Positions 44,850 through 54,159 are shown, numbered from the stretch's first letter. The stretch: 64,000 nt of DNA from DAINPP01 sp036743375 (GCA_036743375.1 DAINPP010000001.1:232804-296803); one strand, 5' to 3'. Made by a program: numbers and translations. The notes: a model not told the origin generated them from the sequence alone.

Positions 44850-45764
44850 ATGAATAAAAACAGATTAACAACAGAATGCTGCGGTATAAGATTCAAAAAT
44901 CCGGTTTTGACCGCTTCCGGTCCGGCAGGAAACGGTGAAGAGCTCTCTTCTCATATTAATCTCTTTCAACTTGGCGGATTTACCTCAAAAACTGTGACAT
45001 TGAATCCAACAGAAGGAAATCCGCCACCCAGAATAGTTGATGTTTATGGGGGGATAATCAATTCCATCGGTCTTCAGAATCCGGGTTTTTATGATTTTAT
45101 GACAAATAATATTCCATTTCTTGAAAGGATAGCTATTCCCTCTATCGTCAGTATTGCCTCAAATTACGCCGATGAACTGGAAATCATGACAGAAGAACTG
45201 AACAAAACTGATGTTAATATCATAGAGATCAACTTCTCTTGTCCCAATGTGGACAAGGGAAAGGAACCGATTGGAAGTCATCCGATGAAGATATTCAATA
45301 CCGTCAAACGGCTTAAGACACTCTCTTCTAAGCCGATATTTGTAAAATTCGGTCCGGCAGACGATATTCTCTATCTCGTAAAGGCTGTAAATGATGCGGG
45401 AGGGGACGGGATTGTCCTTTCAAATTGTCCCAGGGGGATGAAGATCGACATCAACAGGATGAAGCCTATTTTAAAAAGAGATTTTGGCGGATTCGCTGGT
45501 CCAGCAATCAAACCGATCACACTGCATCAGGTCTATCAGGTTCGAAAACACTTCCCGGAAATCAACATTATCGGAACCGGCGGGATTATGAACGGTGAAG
45601 ATGCGCTCGAATACATCATGGCAGGTGCTAATCTCGTTGCAATAGGATTCGGTGTGATGGTGGATCCAGAAATCCCTCTTGTTGTTATCAGAGAAATGGA
45701 GAAATTTCTGATCGAAAAACGATTGATGCTTGATGAAATCAGGGGGATCGCCCAAAGGAAATAA
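44850..45764 (+). CDS. pyrD: Dihydroorotate dehydrogenase, class 1B catalytic subunit
   Basis: 304 aa from the ATG at 44850. An FMN-binding TIM barrel is indicated by LTASGPAGNG, IEINFSCPNVDKG (with the catalytic Cys of class 1B) and GTGGIMNGEDA near the phosphate site. It oxidises dihydroorotate to orotate in UMP synthesis, paired with PyrK. The remaining pyr genes are absent here. A degraded copy of its 3' end lies at 47864-48012, so this family was duplicated locally. Confidence 0.95.
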   Translation: MNKNRLTTECCGIRFKNPVLTASGPAGNGEELSSHINLFQLGGFTSKTVTLNPTEGNPPPRIVDVYGGIINSIGLQNPGFYDFMTNNIPFLERIAIPSIVSIASNYADELEIMTEELNKTDVNIIEINFSCPNVDKGKEPIGSHPMKIFNTVKRLKTLSSKPIFVKFGPADDILYLVKAVNDAGGDGIVLSNCPRGMKIDINRMKPILKRDFGGFAGPAIKPITLHQVYQVRKHFPEINIIGTGGIMNGEDALEYIMAGANLVAIGFGVMVDPEIPLVVIREMEKFLIEKRLMLDEIRGIAQRK

Positions 45765-46106
45765 CAGGATAGATACCCCATGATGTCAATACAAAACGGG
45801 AATAAGCAAATATAAATATTGAAATTCATTAACTGTTATGTAAAATTCTTACGAAATACAGAAAACGCATGTTATGTTTCTATGAGATATAATTGCCTAT
45901 ACAATTTCCACAAAGACTACTGATAATCAGAAAAACAGTACGTTAAACTATGGGGTCATAAGGCCCCATAGTTTCATTCGACAGGCTCCAAACTCTGGAA
46001 ATGACAATTTCAACGATGGTAATTAAGTCGAGTCCTGTATAAATATCTTGTATCACAATCACTTTTTCCAATTTTCTTCTCTTTGCTATCTAACACCGGA
46101 AATTTT
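45765..46106. other. 342-bp non-coding stretch with possible small transcript
   Basis: No credible ORF is seen. It has a TATAAT-like box near 45887 and a stable terminator-type hairpin at 45945-45974, about 60 bases apart. This would allow a short RNA, but no -35 or conserved fold is visible. The hairpin may simply end pyrD transcription. Confidence 0.3.
45945..45978 (+). terminator. Terminator-type hairpin after pyrD
   Basis: AAACTATGGGG (45945-45955) pairs with CCCCATAGTTT (45964-45974) over 11 bases with an 8-base loop; the T tract is short (TTTCATT). Confidence 0.6.
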
Positions 46107-46430
46107 TCACAGATGGAATTTTCCTTCCGCATCAGAAGTGAAAATGGCCGTTTTAACAACCGCATCTGTATTCAAAGGCCCGTAAATATGGGGATAATCC
46201 TCATTCAGATCATAAAGATCCTCATAGACTACTTTGGACTCCACTTTTCCCTCGTCGATATAAAGGAGCAGAAGTTCTTTTTCTCCCGCATAGTGTTTAT
46301 CAGCCACTTTACAAACCTGATGCTCCAAAGAGCAATGAATAAAGCCCTCTTTTGCAAGCGATTCATTTTTATAAATTCCCTCTTTTTTTGCATTTTCCCA
46401 ATCTTTTTCTCCTACAATATGTAAGATCAT
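46107..46430 (-). CDS. DUF952 family protein
   Basis: 107 aa with the family's opening pattern MILHIVGEKDW, the LAKEGFIHCS motif and the late YEDLYDLNEDYPHIYGPLN stretch. It is a small soluble cytoplasmic protein; the function of DUF952 is not established. It is 14 bases downstream of the 185-aa gene on the same strand, likely cotranscribed. Confidence 0.85.
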   Translation of the reverse strand: MILHIVGEKDWENAKKEGIYKNESLAKEGFIHCSLEHQVCKVADKHYAGEKELLLLYIDEGKVESKVVYEDLYDLNEDYPHIYGPLNTDAVVKTAIFTSDAEGKFHL

Positions 46431-46444
46431 TTCTTCACCTCTAT

Positions 46445-47002
46445 TTAATAATTTTCGTTCATTTCGCCTGATAGGATCTCGGATACAAGTTTGGCATCGT
46501 CTATTTCATCATATCTGTGTTTCCCCAATACACTGAATGGCAGTAATCCCAATGCCGTTAAATTGATGATCTCAAGAATATCCGGATAATAATCAGCAAT
46601 TTCCTTCAGACTATCCGATTCAACGAGGACTACTTTTTCTGTCTCCTTGTCCACCTCATCCTGCCATTTTAAAAAATATCGGTTCACCGGCTTCTTATTT
46701 CCTATCTGTTTTCTGCTGAAAAAGATGGCATCAAAAGATTCAGATTCTCCACTGACGGGAACACAATATCGCCATCCACGTTCCTTACAGATTTTTATCA
46801 GCATTTCAGTCATCAGAACCACATTTCCGGTTGCCTTCGTTTCAACGACGAGCTTTTCTACCGGTAAATAAAAAACCGAGAGTTCAAACCGCTCTTCCTT
46901 TTCCAATCCGATTTCATCAAGAAAACCATCTGGATAATAACGATATTCGATTTGACTGGCTTCAAAGTATTTTTCCCATCTTTTTATTTCTTTATCCGTC
47001 AT
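46445..47002 (-). CDS. Hypothetical soluble protein
   Basis: 185 aa, start MTDKEIKRWEKYFEASQ, with GGGGAGAAATG as a good ribosome-binding context. It is rich in charged residues, with no signal or membrane segment. SVFYLPVEKLVVETKATG suggests an alpha/beta fold, but I recognise no family. It lies upstream of the DUF952 gene and diverges from the Nudix gene. Confidence 0.6.
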   Translation of the reverse strand: MTDKEIKRWEKYFEASQIEYRYYPDGFLDEIGLEKEERFELSVFYLPVEKLVVETKATGNVVLMTEMLIKICKERGWRYCVPVSGESESFDAIFFSRKQIGNKKPVNRYFLKWQDEVDKETEKVVLVESDSLKEIADYYPDILEIINLTALGLLPFSVLGKHRYDEIDDAKLVSEILSGEMNENY

Positions 47003-47109
47003 TTCTCCTCCCCCTGGATTTCAATTTCAAACTCTTATCCGCTCCCTCAAAGATTATACAGTATCTATCCGGTAAAACCGCTTCTCAAAAACCCGACTAT
47101 ATCAGAGTA

Positions 47110-47118
47110 TGATATAAT
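47110..47118 (+). promoter_or_regulatory. Extended -10 promoter of the Nudix gene
   Basis: TGA-TATAAT, then GATGAGGTG as the ribosome-binding region. The TTG start is 22 bases after the -10 box. Confidence 0.6.
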
Positions 47119-47140
47119 CGCCCGATGAGGTGACAAACAG

Positions 47141-47560
47141 TTGAAAATAGAATTCTACAGCGAAGATGAGATATCCGAAAGACTAATTAAATATGTGACC
47201 TTACTGACTTTTCAAGAGGGGAAAATGGTTCTTGTCAGACATAGGGAAAGGGAAACCTGGGAATTTCCCGGAGGGCACAAGGAAGCTAACGAAAGCTGCC
47301 GTATTGCAGCTGAAAGAGAACTGTATGAAGAGACAGGTGCTATTAAATTTAAAATGGACGCCTTGTGTATCTTTAACGTCATTCAGAACGGAAAGGATTC
47401 TTTCGGTAAATTTTACTCTGTTGAAATAGAAGAATTCGGAAGCTTACCCGATTTTGAAATACAGGAAGTAAGGCTCTTCGACAAATTACCCGGGAAATTG
47501 ACCTATCCGGAAATACAAACGGCACTGATAAAAAGAGTTTCTATAAAAGAAGCATTCTGA
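47141..47560 (+). CDS. Nudix hydrolase
   Basis: 139 aa from a TTG at 47141 with GAGGTG nine bases upstream. The Nudix box is intact: a GGHKEANE start followed by AAERELYEETGA, with all the catalytic Glu residues present. It resembles the YtkD-like group that hydrolyses oxidised nucleoside triphosphates, but substrate cannot be set by sequence. A decayed paralog lies at 54362-54775, and both are directly followed by the same M23-type 3' sequence. Confidence 0.88.
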   Translation: MKIEFYSEDEISERLIKYVTLLTFQEGKMVLVRHRERETWEFPGGHKEANESCRIAAERELYEETGAIKFKMDALCIFNVIQNGKDSFGKFYSVEIEEFGSLPDFEIQEVRLFDKLPGKLTYPEIQTALIKRVSIKEAF

Positions 47561-47567
47561 ATCCGGT

Positions 47568-47863
47568 TTATTCTTTTTTCAGATAAAATGACCAGGTTTT
47601 GGCATTTCCTTAGTCATCCTCAACGACGATCCTCGCTTTCGTACTTTTAGAAAGCGAAACTTCACTCAGTCGATTCAGAACAACGGCTCCTCCTGTTTTG
47701 TTAGAAGACGATTTATACCAGTAATAACTGCTCGTCGATCCTTCTCCATAAACCAGACCACCCTGTTCATAATACTCTTCCGGAATAGTCTCAGAAAGCA
47801 GCTGATAGACTTCTGTTTCATCGAAAAGGAGTTGAACTCCGTGTACACCGTATCTGCTGTTCC
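47568..47863 (-). pseudogene. Fragment of the LytM/M23-like gene (3' end only)
   Basis: These 296 bases align without gaps to 54783-55078, the 3' end of the intact M23-like gene, with about 15 differences by my hand alignment (about 95% identical). A Trp codon became TAA, so the copy is broken, and it has no 5' part. It is a direct repeat of the distal copy, in the same orientation, and flanks the glycan island on the left. Its right edge is an abrupt junction to a pyrD fragment. Confidence 0.85.
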
Positions 47864-48012
47864 TGCCATCAAACCCATCACATTAAACCAGGTGTATCAG
47901 GTCAGAAGACATTTCCCAAATCTTGCAATCATCGGAACGTAAGGGATAATGAATGGTGGTAAAGAAAAACACCTCTGCTGAAAAAATAAAAGGAATTGCG
48001 CAGAGAAGATAA
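47864..48012 (+). pseudogene. pyrD 3'-end remnant
   Basis: Translates to AIKPITLNQVYQVRRHFPN, then IIGT, a stop, and GIMNGG, matching pyrD at 45500-45600. An internal deletion follows, then a match to the PyrD C-terminus (KIKGIAQRR, TAA at 48010-48012). It carries an in-frame TAA and is about 75% identical to the local pyrD in the alignable part, so it is an old or foreign copy. Confidence 0.85.
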
Positions 48013-48107
48013 TCTTGTAAGACATAAAACCTTCTCTGAAAGAATGTTTTATGTTAAAATGTTTTGTACTGTAAAAGTTTATAGATAAACGAAGAGTGGT
48101 GATCTTT

Positions 48108-49232
48108 ATGTTTGCTGAGGTTGTTGTGGTTGGTGCAGGTTTTTCGGGTGCCGTTTGTGCAAGACGACTGGCTGAATCTGGAAAGAATGTCTGCGTAATT
48201 GAACGTCTGAATCATATAGCAGGACATAGTTATGATTATAAAAATGAATACGGAATCACTGTACATAAATACGGACCTCATATCTTTCATACAAATGAAA
48301 AGAGTGTATGGGATTTTATAAAACCATTTTCAGATTTTCATCATTATCAACATCGTGTTCTGTCCTACGCTGAAGGTAACCTGTATGAATTCCCGATTAA
48401 TCTTGATACAATCAATCAGGTATTTGGAACACATTTGAACATAAATGAAGTAGAAGATTTTTTAAAAACAGAAATCAAAAAGTATCCCGTCGATCCCACC
48501 GATGAAAATTTTGAGACGGCCGTTATTTCTCAGGTTGGAGAACATCTTTACAACTTGTTTTTCAGAAATTATACTCTAAAACAGTGGGAAAAAGAGCCAA
48601 AAGAACTCAGTTCTCAACTGGCAAAGCGAATTCCAATCAGAAAAAACAGAGATAACCGTTATTTTTCAGACAAATATCAGGGCATTCCCGAAAGAGGTTA
48701 TACTCATCTGATAAAAAATATCCTTAATCACCCGAATATTTCAGTTCTGACGAACACCGATTATTTTTCAGTTTCAGATTCTCTTTCACCTTCTTTAACC
48801 ATATACACCGGAGAATTGGATCGTTATTTTGATTATAAATACGGTAAACTTGAATACAGATCACTTGAACTGGAATTTAAAAACTACGACAGAGCATTTT
48901 ATCAAAATGTTGCTACCGTTAATTATCCCAACGATTATGATTGGACCAGAATCACTGAATTTAAACACTTTCTCAACGAATCCTCAGAACAGACAACCGT
49001 TTGTTTCGAATACCCAAAAGCGGACGGAGAACCTTATTATGTTGTTATGAACGATGAAAATCTGAAGAAGAGAGAAAAATATATAAAAGAGGTGGAAAGA
49101 CTCGAAAAAACAGGAAAGGTGTTCTTTGTTGGACGACTTGCGGAATATAAATACTACAACATGGATCAGGTAATTCTAAGGTCTCTGCAGAAAACAGAAG
49201 AATGGTTGAATCATTTAACAAATAAGATGTGA
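48108..49232 (+). CDS. glf: UDP-galactopyranose mutase
   Basis: 374 aa from the ATG at 48108 (GGTGAT context; a GTG at 48096 is less likely). An FAD-binding VVVVGAGFSGAVCARRLAE is followed by the family motifs YKNEYGITVHKYGPHIFHT and FRNYTLKQWEKEPKELS. It converts UDP-galactopyranose to UDP-galactofuranose, the donor for galactofuranose in surface glycans. It starts the glycan island; the flippase-like gene follows 7 bases later. The A/T content looks higher than in flanking genes, fitting acquisition. Confidence 0.95.
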   Translation: MFAEVVVVGAGFSGAVCARRLAESGKNVCVIERLNHIAGHSYDYKNEYGITVHKYGPHIFHTNEKSVWDFIKPFSDFHHYQHRVLSYAEGNLYEFPINLDTINQVFGTHLNINEVEDFLKTEIKKYPVDPTDENFETAVISQVGEHLYNLFFRNYTLKQWEKEPKELSSQLAKRIPIRKNRDNRYFSDKYQGIPERGYTHLIKNILNHPNISVLTNTDYFSVSDSLSPSLTIYTGELDRYFDYKYGKLEYRSLELEFKNYDRAFYQNVATVNYPNDYDWTRITEFKHFLNESSEQTTVCFEYPKADGEPYYVVMNDENLKKREKYIKEVERLEKTGKVFFVGRLAEYKYYNMDQVILRSLQKTEEWLNHLTNKM

Positions 49233-49239
49233 TATCGAT

Positions 49240-50247
49240 ATGAAAATAGAAAAAAAATACATCACTTATACGATTCTGGTCATCATTTTTGGCTGTCTGA
49301 CTTATATCCTCATCGCTTTATTAATGGATTTTGATAAAATCAAACAGGCCTTTATGGATTACAGATATGAATATTTTTTCTTAGCCGTCGTTTTAATTGC
49401 AGCAACCTGGGTCCTTGAAGGCTGCATGTTGAAAACAACCGTGGCCGGGATAAAGAAAATACGATTCAGAAGCGCTTTTAAAATAGCCATAACCACACAG
49501 TTTTTCAATCTGATCACGCCATTTTACACCGGAGGTCAACCCTTTACGATTTATTACTTTTCAAAAGAGGGAATTGATTATGAACAGTCATTTGCAGCAA
49601 TTCTCTATAAATCATTCACCTTTCAAATCGCTATATCACTACTTGGTTCAACTTGCCTTATGTTGAACTGGAATAAACTCTCTTCTGTCACCTCTGGTAT
49701 TGCCTTAACCAGTGTCATCATCAATTTAGGAATAGCCTTTTTGATGCTTTTTTTAGGAAAACACCGGAAAACTGTAAACTTTCTCGTCAATATCATCCTG
49801 AATCTGTTAAAAAAAATCCGTTTGTTAAAAAATTATGAGAAAATAAAAATTAACATTAATAACAGAGCAATGGAATTTATCAATATGTTCGAACAATTCG
49901 GAAAAAAGAAGGATTTATTTTTTAAATTAACCCTATTGAACCTCATCAATTACTCACTGTATATTATCTCTGCCATCATTATCCTTAAAGGCACAGGTAT
50001 AAATATAAATCCCGAGATCTTTTCAAGAACCTTATTACTCAACATTTCTTCAAGTGTAATCCCAACTCCCGGGACAGCAGGAGGCGTTGAAGGTTTCTAT
50101 TTTCTCTTCCTGAAATCACTTGTCAATCTCAACATTCTCACTCTCACCGTGTTCCTTTGGAGACTTGCCTCATATTATCTGAATATATTTTTCAGCGGTC
50201 TCTTTGTTTTCTTCGGGATTATCAGAAAAGAAGACAAAGAAGGATAA
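49240..50247 (+). CDS. Flippase-like integral membrane protein (UPF0104/LPG synthase TM family)
   Basis: 335 aa with about eight membrane segments. The family motifs FFNLITPFYTGGQPFTIYYF and TPGTAGGVEGFYFLFLKS are clear, the second being the UPF0104 signature. Members are lysyl-phosphatidylglycerol synthase TM domains without the transferase part, often in glycan loci; function is not settled. It is translationally linked to glf by a 7-base gap and its stop is 2 bases from the convergent Wzi-like gene. Local base composition is very A/T-rich (e.g. 49801-49860 about 15% G+C). Confidence 0.85.
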   Translation: MKIEKKYITYTILVIIFGCLTYILIALLMDFDKIKQAFMDYRYEYFFLAVVLIAATWVLEGCMLKTTVAGIKKIRFRSAFKIAITTQFFNLITPFYTGGQPFTIYYFSKEGIDYEQSFAAILYKSFTFQIAISLLGSTCLMLNWNKLSSVTSGIALTSVIINLGIAFLMLFLGKHRKTVNFLVNIILNLLKKIRLLKNYEKIKININNRAMEFINMFEQFGKKKDLFFKLTLLNLINYSLYIISAIIILKGTGININPEIFSRTLLLNISSSVIPTPGTAGGVEGFYFLFLKSLVNLNILTLTVFLWRLASYYLNIFFSGLFVFFGIIRKEDKEG

Positions 50248-50249
50248 AC

Positions 50250-51584
50250 TCAGAAGAAATCAATATCAAAGATTCGCCCTTCCTTCAACTTTTCAATAAC
50301 TTCATCATTTACAGAGAATTTGTATTCGACCGAAAAATCAAAATATGGAGAAGTACCATTTTTACCTGAAACAAGGCCCTCATTCTCAATAAATGTAGTT
50401 CCAATGACACCTTTTACGGTTATTTTAGGCGAAATATTCCATGCACCACTGATTCCAATAGTAGTCTCTTTCTGTAAAACTTCATCATCAAGCCATCTGA
50501 ATTGATCCTGCTGTTGCCAATCAGGCGGTAAAGGTGAAAACGGATCCCTATGACCAAAAACAAGGTATTCTCCATTTAAACAGACCTCAACATTTTCAAA
50601 ATAATGCGTATATTTCACATTTACCGCTGCGTTGTTTTCTCCATATTTATATCCTATAAGATTATATTCCATGGGAAGCTCGGAATATTCTTCATATCTG
50701 ACATACTGATAGGGGTATTGCCCTGTCTTATGAAAGGTATAACGGCTGGCACCGGCAAATTCAACCTGAAACAAACCATCTTCCAAATAAACATCAGCAC
50801 CCGTATCCCAAGCTACCTTTCTAACACCGGCACTCTCCTGACTCCAACTCCAGTCATCTACAAGTACTTCTGAAAAGATTCTGAAAAGAGGATATTTCAA
50901 TTCGATAAAGCCGCCTAACATGCAGTTATCGTTCTCAGGACTATTCCATGGAGCATTCTTAGTGCTTCTAATATCTTGTGATGTAATATAATTTAAGGGA
51001 GAAAACAGATAATACAGATCATAATCCCTCCCCATAAAAAGAACGGATTCTTCAAAGCCAATACTGAGAAAATCAAAAGGACTAAATGTTGTTTTTCTGT
51101 AATAAACGGATTTTGCAGTCTGAACATTCTCACTGTTTAGCGGATTGACAATCGCCGTTCTTAAAAACAATAAATCCTGCTGAAAAGTCACCCATTCGAA
51201 TGGACGAAATACCGTTTTAAGTGAAGGATAGGGAGAATTATTAGAAGAAATAAAGAGAGGATATTCACTGCCAAGCCCTTCGTTCAAGTCCTGAAGACCA
51301 ACAGAAATTTCAAATTCCGGTATGGAATAGGTTAAGACACTCTGTCCGAAAGGATAATACGTATCCTCGAAAAGCTTCACTTTCTGTGGCCACAACAGCT
51401 TTATATCACCAATCTGGTAATTCGTCTCAAGCATTTCAGCATTGAACGTAAATCCATTCCATTCTGCATCCACGCCCAATCCCCACATCATCCCGGGTTC
51501 AGTGACAATTTGATTCTTCTTCGCTTCAAAAAAGGTATACAGATCAATAGTATAGCCGAAGACCTGTGACAAAAAAATATTCAT
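50250..51584 (-). CDS. Wzi-like outer-membrane barrel protein, 5' end lost in the gap
   Basis: At least 444 aa, beta-strand rich with many aromatic residues. Wzi/capsule-assembly-like patterns include PFEWVTFQQDLLFLRTA, SVYYRKTTFSPFDFLSIG, FMGRDYDLYYLFSPLNYIT and NDNCMLGGFIELKYP. The apparent ATG at 51584 touches the N run, so a signal peptide is probably missing. By family such proteins anchor or organise capsule polysaccharide on the outer membrane. It lies in the glycan island, transcribed toward the flippase-like gene. Confidence 0.65.
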   Translation of the reverse strand: MNIFLSQVFGYTIDLYTFFEAKKNQIVTEPGMMWGLGVDAEWNGFTFNAEMLETNYQIGDIKLLWPQKVKLFEDTYYPFGQSVLTYSIPEFEISVGLQDLNEGLGSEYPLFISSNNSPYPSLKTVFRPFEWVTFQQDLLFLRTAIVNPLNSENVQTAKSVYYRKTTFSPFDFLSIGFEESVLFMGRDYDLYYLFSPLNYITSQDIRSTKNAPWNSPENDNCMLGGFIELKYPLFRIFSEVLVDDWSWSQESAGVRKVAWDTGADVYLEDGLFQVEFAGASRYTFHKTGQYPYQYVRYEEYSELPMEYNLIGYKYGENNAAVNVKYTHYFENVEVCLNGEYLVFGHRDPFSPLPPDWQQQDQFRWLDDEVLQKETTIGISGAWNISPKITVKGVIGTTFIENEGLVSGKNGTSPYFDFSVEYKFSVNDEVIEKLKEGRIFDIDFF

Positions 51585-51684
51585 NNNNNNNNNNNNNNNN
51601 NNNNNNNNNNNNNNNNNNNNNNNNNNNNNNNNNNNNNNNNNNNNNNNNNNNNNNNNNNNNNNNNNNNNNNNNNNNNNNNNNNNN
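51585..51684. other. Assembly gap of exactly 100 N
   Basis: One hundred N, a conventional placeholder of unknown true size. It interrupts the 5' end of the Wzi-like gene. Any genes inside cannot be seen. Confidence 0.99.
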
Positions 51685-51721
51685 TCATCCGCATCATCCC
51701 TTTATGACAATATCTACTTCA

Positions 51722-52939
51722 TTAAACCCTAGATTTCTTATAATCCATGCGTTTTCTTTTAATCGGATAAACTAACATGTAAAATGGTGTAAATACGGCT
51801 GCCTGAAGCCATAACTGAAACGTATTAACAGCAGCCGGAATGATTGATGTCAAAATAGTTCTTTCAGCAAAAATCGTATTGGTATATATACTCAACATCG
51901 TGTATGAAATTCCTGTTAAAATGATAAACAACGAAACAGGCGAAGACAACCCAAACAAAAAAAACAATGCAAAAGCAGCCGCTGTATTCTGAATATAGGC
52001 ACCAAACCGTTCATTTTCAAAGAGATGATAAGCAATATTTCTGCTCCATTTTGCCCTTTGACTGAAAAAATCAGAAAACCTTGAAGGAGCCTTTTCATGG
52101 GCAAACACAGTTTGAAAATGATAAATCTTTTTCCCCGCTTTCTTCAGTTGCCTCCCCATTTCAAGATCATCTCCCGGAACAAATTCAGAGTAGTTTACCA
52201 ACCTGGCTGCATCCAATGTCATTAATATACCGCTTCCAGGAAAACAATAATCGGTAATTCCGAGAATTTTCAAAGCAGTATTATTCATCTCCTCCAAGTC
52301 CGATACTCTCGTAACGAGTTTCTGATTCAAATCATTCCTTCTGCTTAAATGGACAACATCATAATTCATTTCTTCAAGATACAGAATTGCCTTTTCAAAA
52401 TCGTGCTGATTTACAACAGTATCTGCATCATTAATCATAATAAAGTCCGCTTCCGTACTGTCAATGAAATCTTCTACTCCCATCCCCTTTGGATGAAGTG
52501 TTTTACTCGTCCTGACTAATCTTTTAACAGTCAATCTCTTATCCACGTCAGCAGCAAAATCAAGTAATCTTTCAAAAGAACCATCATCAGAACTGTCATC
52601 GTAAACGGTTATTCTAAAATTCTCAGGAAACATCAGATAATGACTGATAATCCTTATTAAATTCTCCCCTTCATTTTTTGCCACGAGACATAATTCAATC
52701 TTTTTTTCGGTCAACTGATCACTTTGCGAGGTGTTTCCATGAAATCTTTCCTGTTTTTTTATCCGATAAAAGATCAATACAACAACAAAATGAAGAGATA
52801 GACATACGATGAATAAAATCAGTATAAAGCTAAAACTATAGGTATGAACTTGTGATTGCCTGATAATAAAAAGCACAATCGGATAAATAAGAATAATCGA
52901 AAACCATTTGATAAACTTTAAGAAATTCATCCATTTCAC
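51722..52939 (-). CDS. Family 2 glycosyltransferase, membrane-associated
   Basis: 405 aa. Two N-terminal hydrophobic segments (about 8-28, 34-56) are followed by a GT-A domain with VYDDSSDDGSF, the DADT metal-binding motif (NDADTVVN) and a QRAKW acceptor-type motif. About two membrane segments lie at the C-terminus. It has a HPKGMG loop shared with the adjoining paralog. By family it transfers a sugar from a nucleotide donor on the cytoplasmic membrane, probably to a glycan lipid, and may use UDP-galactofuranose from glf (inference). Confidence 0.88.
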   Translation of the reverse strand: MKWMNFLKFIKWFSIILIYPIVLFIIRQSQVHTYSFSFILILFIVCLSLHFVVVLIFYRIKKQERFHGNTSQSDQLTEKKIELCLVAKNEGENLIRIISHYLMFPENFRITVYDDSSDDGSFERLLDFAADVDKRLTVKRLVRTSKTLHPKGMGVEDFIDSTEADFIMINDADTVVNQHDFEKAILYLEEMNYDVVHLSRRNDLNQKLVTRVSDLEEMNNTALKILGITDYCFPGSGILMTLDAARLVNYSEFVPGDDLEMGRQLKKAGKKIYHFQTVFAHEKAPSRFSDFFSQRAKWSRNIAYHLFENERFGAYIQNTAAAFALFFLFGLSSPVSLFIILTGISYTMLSIYTNTIFAERTILTSIIPAAVNTFQLWLQAAVFTPFYMLVYPIKRKRMDYKKSRV

Positions 52940-52944
52940 CTTAT

Positions 52945-54159
52945 TTAATACTGAGTTCTGGAAAACCAGAAGGTATGTCTTCTGAACGGAAAAGTGACAA
53001 GATGATACGGAACAAGCACAATCCCTTTAAAAAATAATCCGAAAGTATGAAAAAGAGAATTCTTCAAACTCTTTAAAATCCCTCTACCGGCAACAACTCT
53101 GTTGGAAATAAAATCAACACCGAAGATAAAGATAAAGGCCAGAGGAAAAAAGAGATTATAAATCTGAAGAGGATTCAAAATCGAAGAAATTAAATAGGCT
53201 GAGATAAATGCCACTGGAAAAATCGTAAATCTTTCTTTCTCAAGATAATGGTGAATCCCTCCTTTTGTCCAGGAAGAATGCTGCTTTAACAGTTTTCTAA
53301 GCGTTTGTGGTGCCTTCTCATGTGCAAATAATGATAAGGCATCAAAAACTTCTATCTTATTCTTCCTGAGAAAAAAGCTGATCTGACTGTCATCTGATGG
53401 AGAATACTCATCATAAACAATTTCCTTTGCAATATCCACACTGATAATAAAACCACTTCCGTTAAAATACCATGGAAATATCCCGACAATTTTATTTACC
53501 GTTGAAAATAGTTCTTCAGTATCGGCAATATTATTTGCCAAATCATCTGATAAATCATTTCTTCGTGTAAAATGAAGAACTTTCAAATCATTTTCACTCA
53601 TGATATTGAGTGCTTTTTCAATGGCTTCTTCTTCAATAATCGTATCCGCATCAAGAATGAGGATATAATCACCACAATGATTCTTAATCAGGTCTTCAAA
53701 TCCCATCCCTTTCGGATGAAGAATCTTTTCTGACCTATTCAGGCATTTTACCGTACAATGTGCCTTTTGTGTTGCTTCCACTGACTTCAGCACTTCAAAA
53801 GAACCATCATCTGAATTATCATCATAAAACACTATTTCCGGAACACTTTTATAGCGTAGATAATGTTTCAGGGTTTCAACAACTGTGTTCCCTTCATTCT
53901 TGAATACTGTTGATACAATCAGATTAAATTCGGAAAGGGGTTTTGTCTGTCTACACAATTGATTTTCAGTCTTTATTCTTCTTTTAGTAATGATAAATAA
54001 TCCAATCCCTATAGAAACACAGGCGATAAGAAGCAGCCACAGATACCAAACAGGATTATAAAACTTAATTTTTAAATTGATCACAAAAAAAGCAAGGTAA
54101 ATAAAAAGCGAGAGCCCCCATTTGATTAACATTATTTCCCCCCGAATAGTCAATTTCAT
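52945..54159 (-). CDS. Family 2 glycosyltransferase, paralog of its neighbour
   Basis: 404 aa. The same architecture as the next gene: an N-terminal hydrophobic pair, FYDDNSDDGSF, LILDADTIIEE, a QHSSW motif and C-terminal membrane segments. It also shares the HPKGMGFEDLI loop, so tandem duplication is likely, though the two have diverged substantially. Five bases separate the genes, and this one is upstream in the pair. Donor and acceptor are unknown. Confidence 0.88.
   Translation of the reverse strand: MKLTIRGEIMLIKWGLSLFIYLAFFVINLKIKFYNPVWYLWLLLIACVSIGIGLFIITKRRIKTENQLCRQTKPLSEFNLIVSTVFKNEGNTVVETLKHYLRYKSVPEIVFYDDNSDDGSFEVLKSVEATQKAHCTVKCLNRSEKILHPKGMGFEDLIKNHCGDYILILDADTIIEEEAIEKALNIMSENDLKVLHFTRRNDLSDDLANNIADTEELFSTVNKIVGIFPWYFNGSGFIISVDIAKEIVYDEYSPSDDSQISFFLRKNKIEVFDALSLFAHEKAPQTLRKLLKQHSSWTKGGIHHYLEKERFTIFPVAFISAYLISSILNPLQIYNLFFPLAFIFIFGVDFISNRVVAGRGILKSLKNSLFHTFGLFFKGIVLVPYHLVTFPFRRHTFWFSRTQY

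Noticed and set aside
47675..47881. A 68-codon minus-strand frame at the island edge
   Set aside because: It is another frame of the M23-like repeat copy; the correct frame is the one with the pseudogene.
51566..51775. An open frame crossing the N gap
   Set aside because: It consists mostly of undefined bases and has no support.
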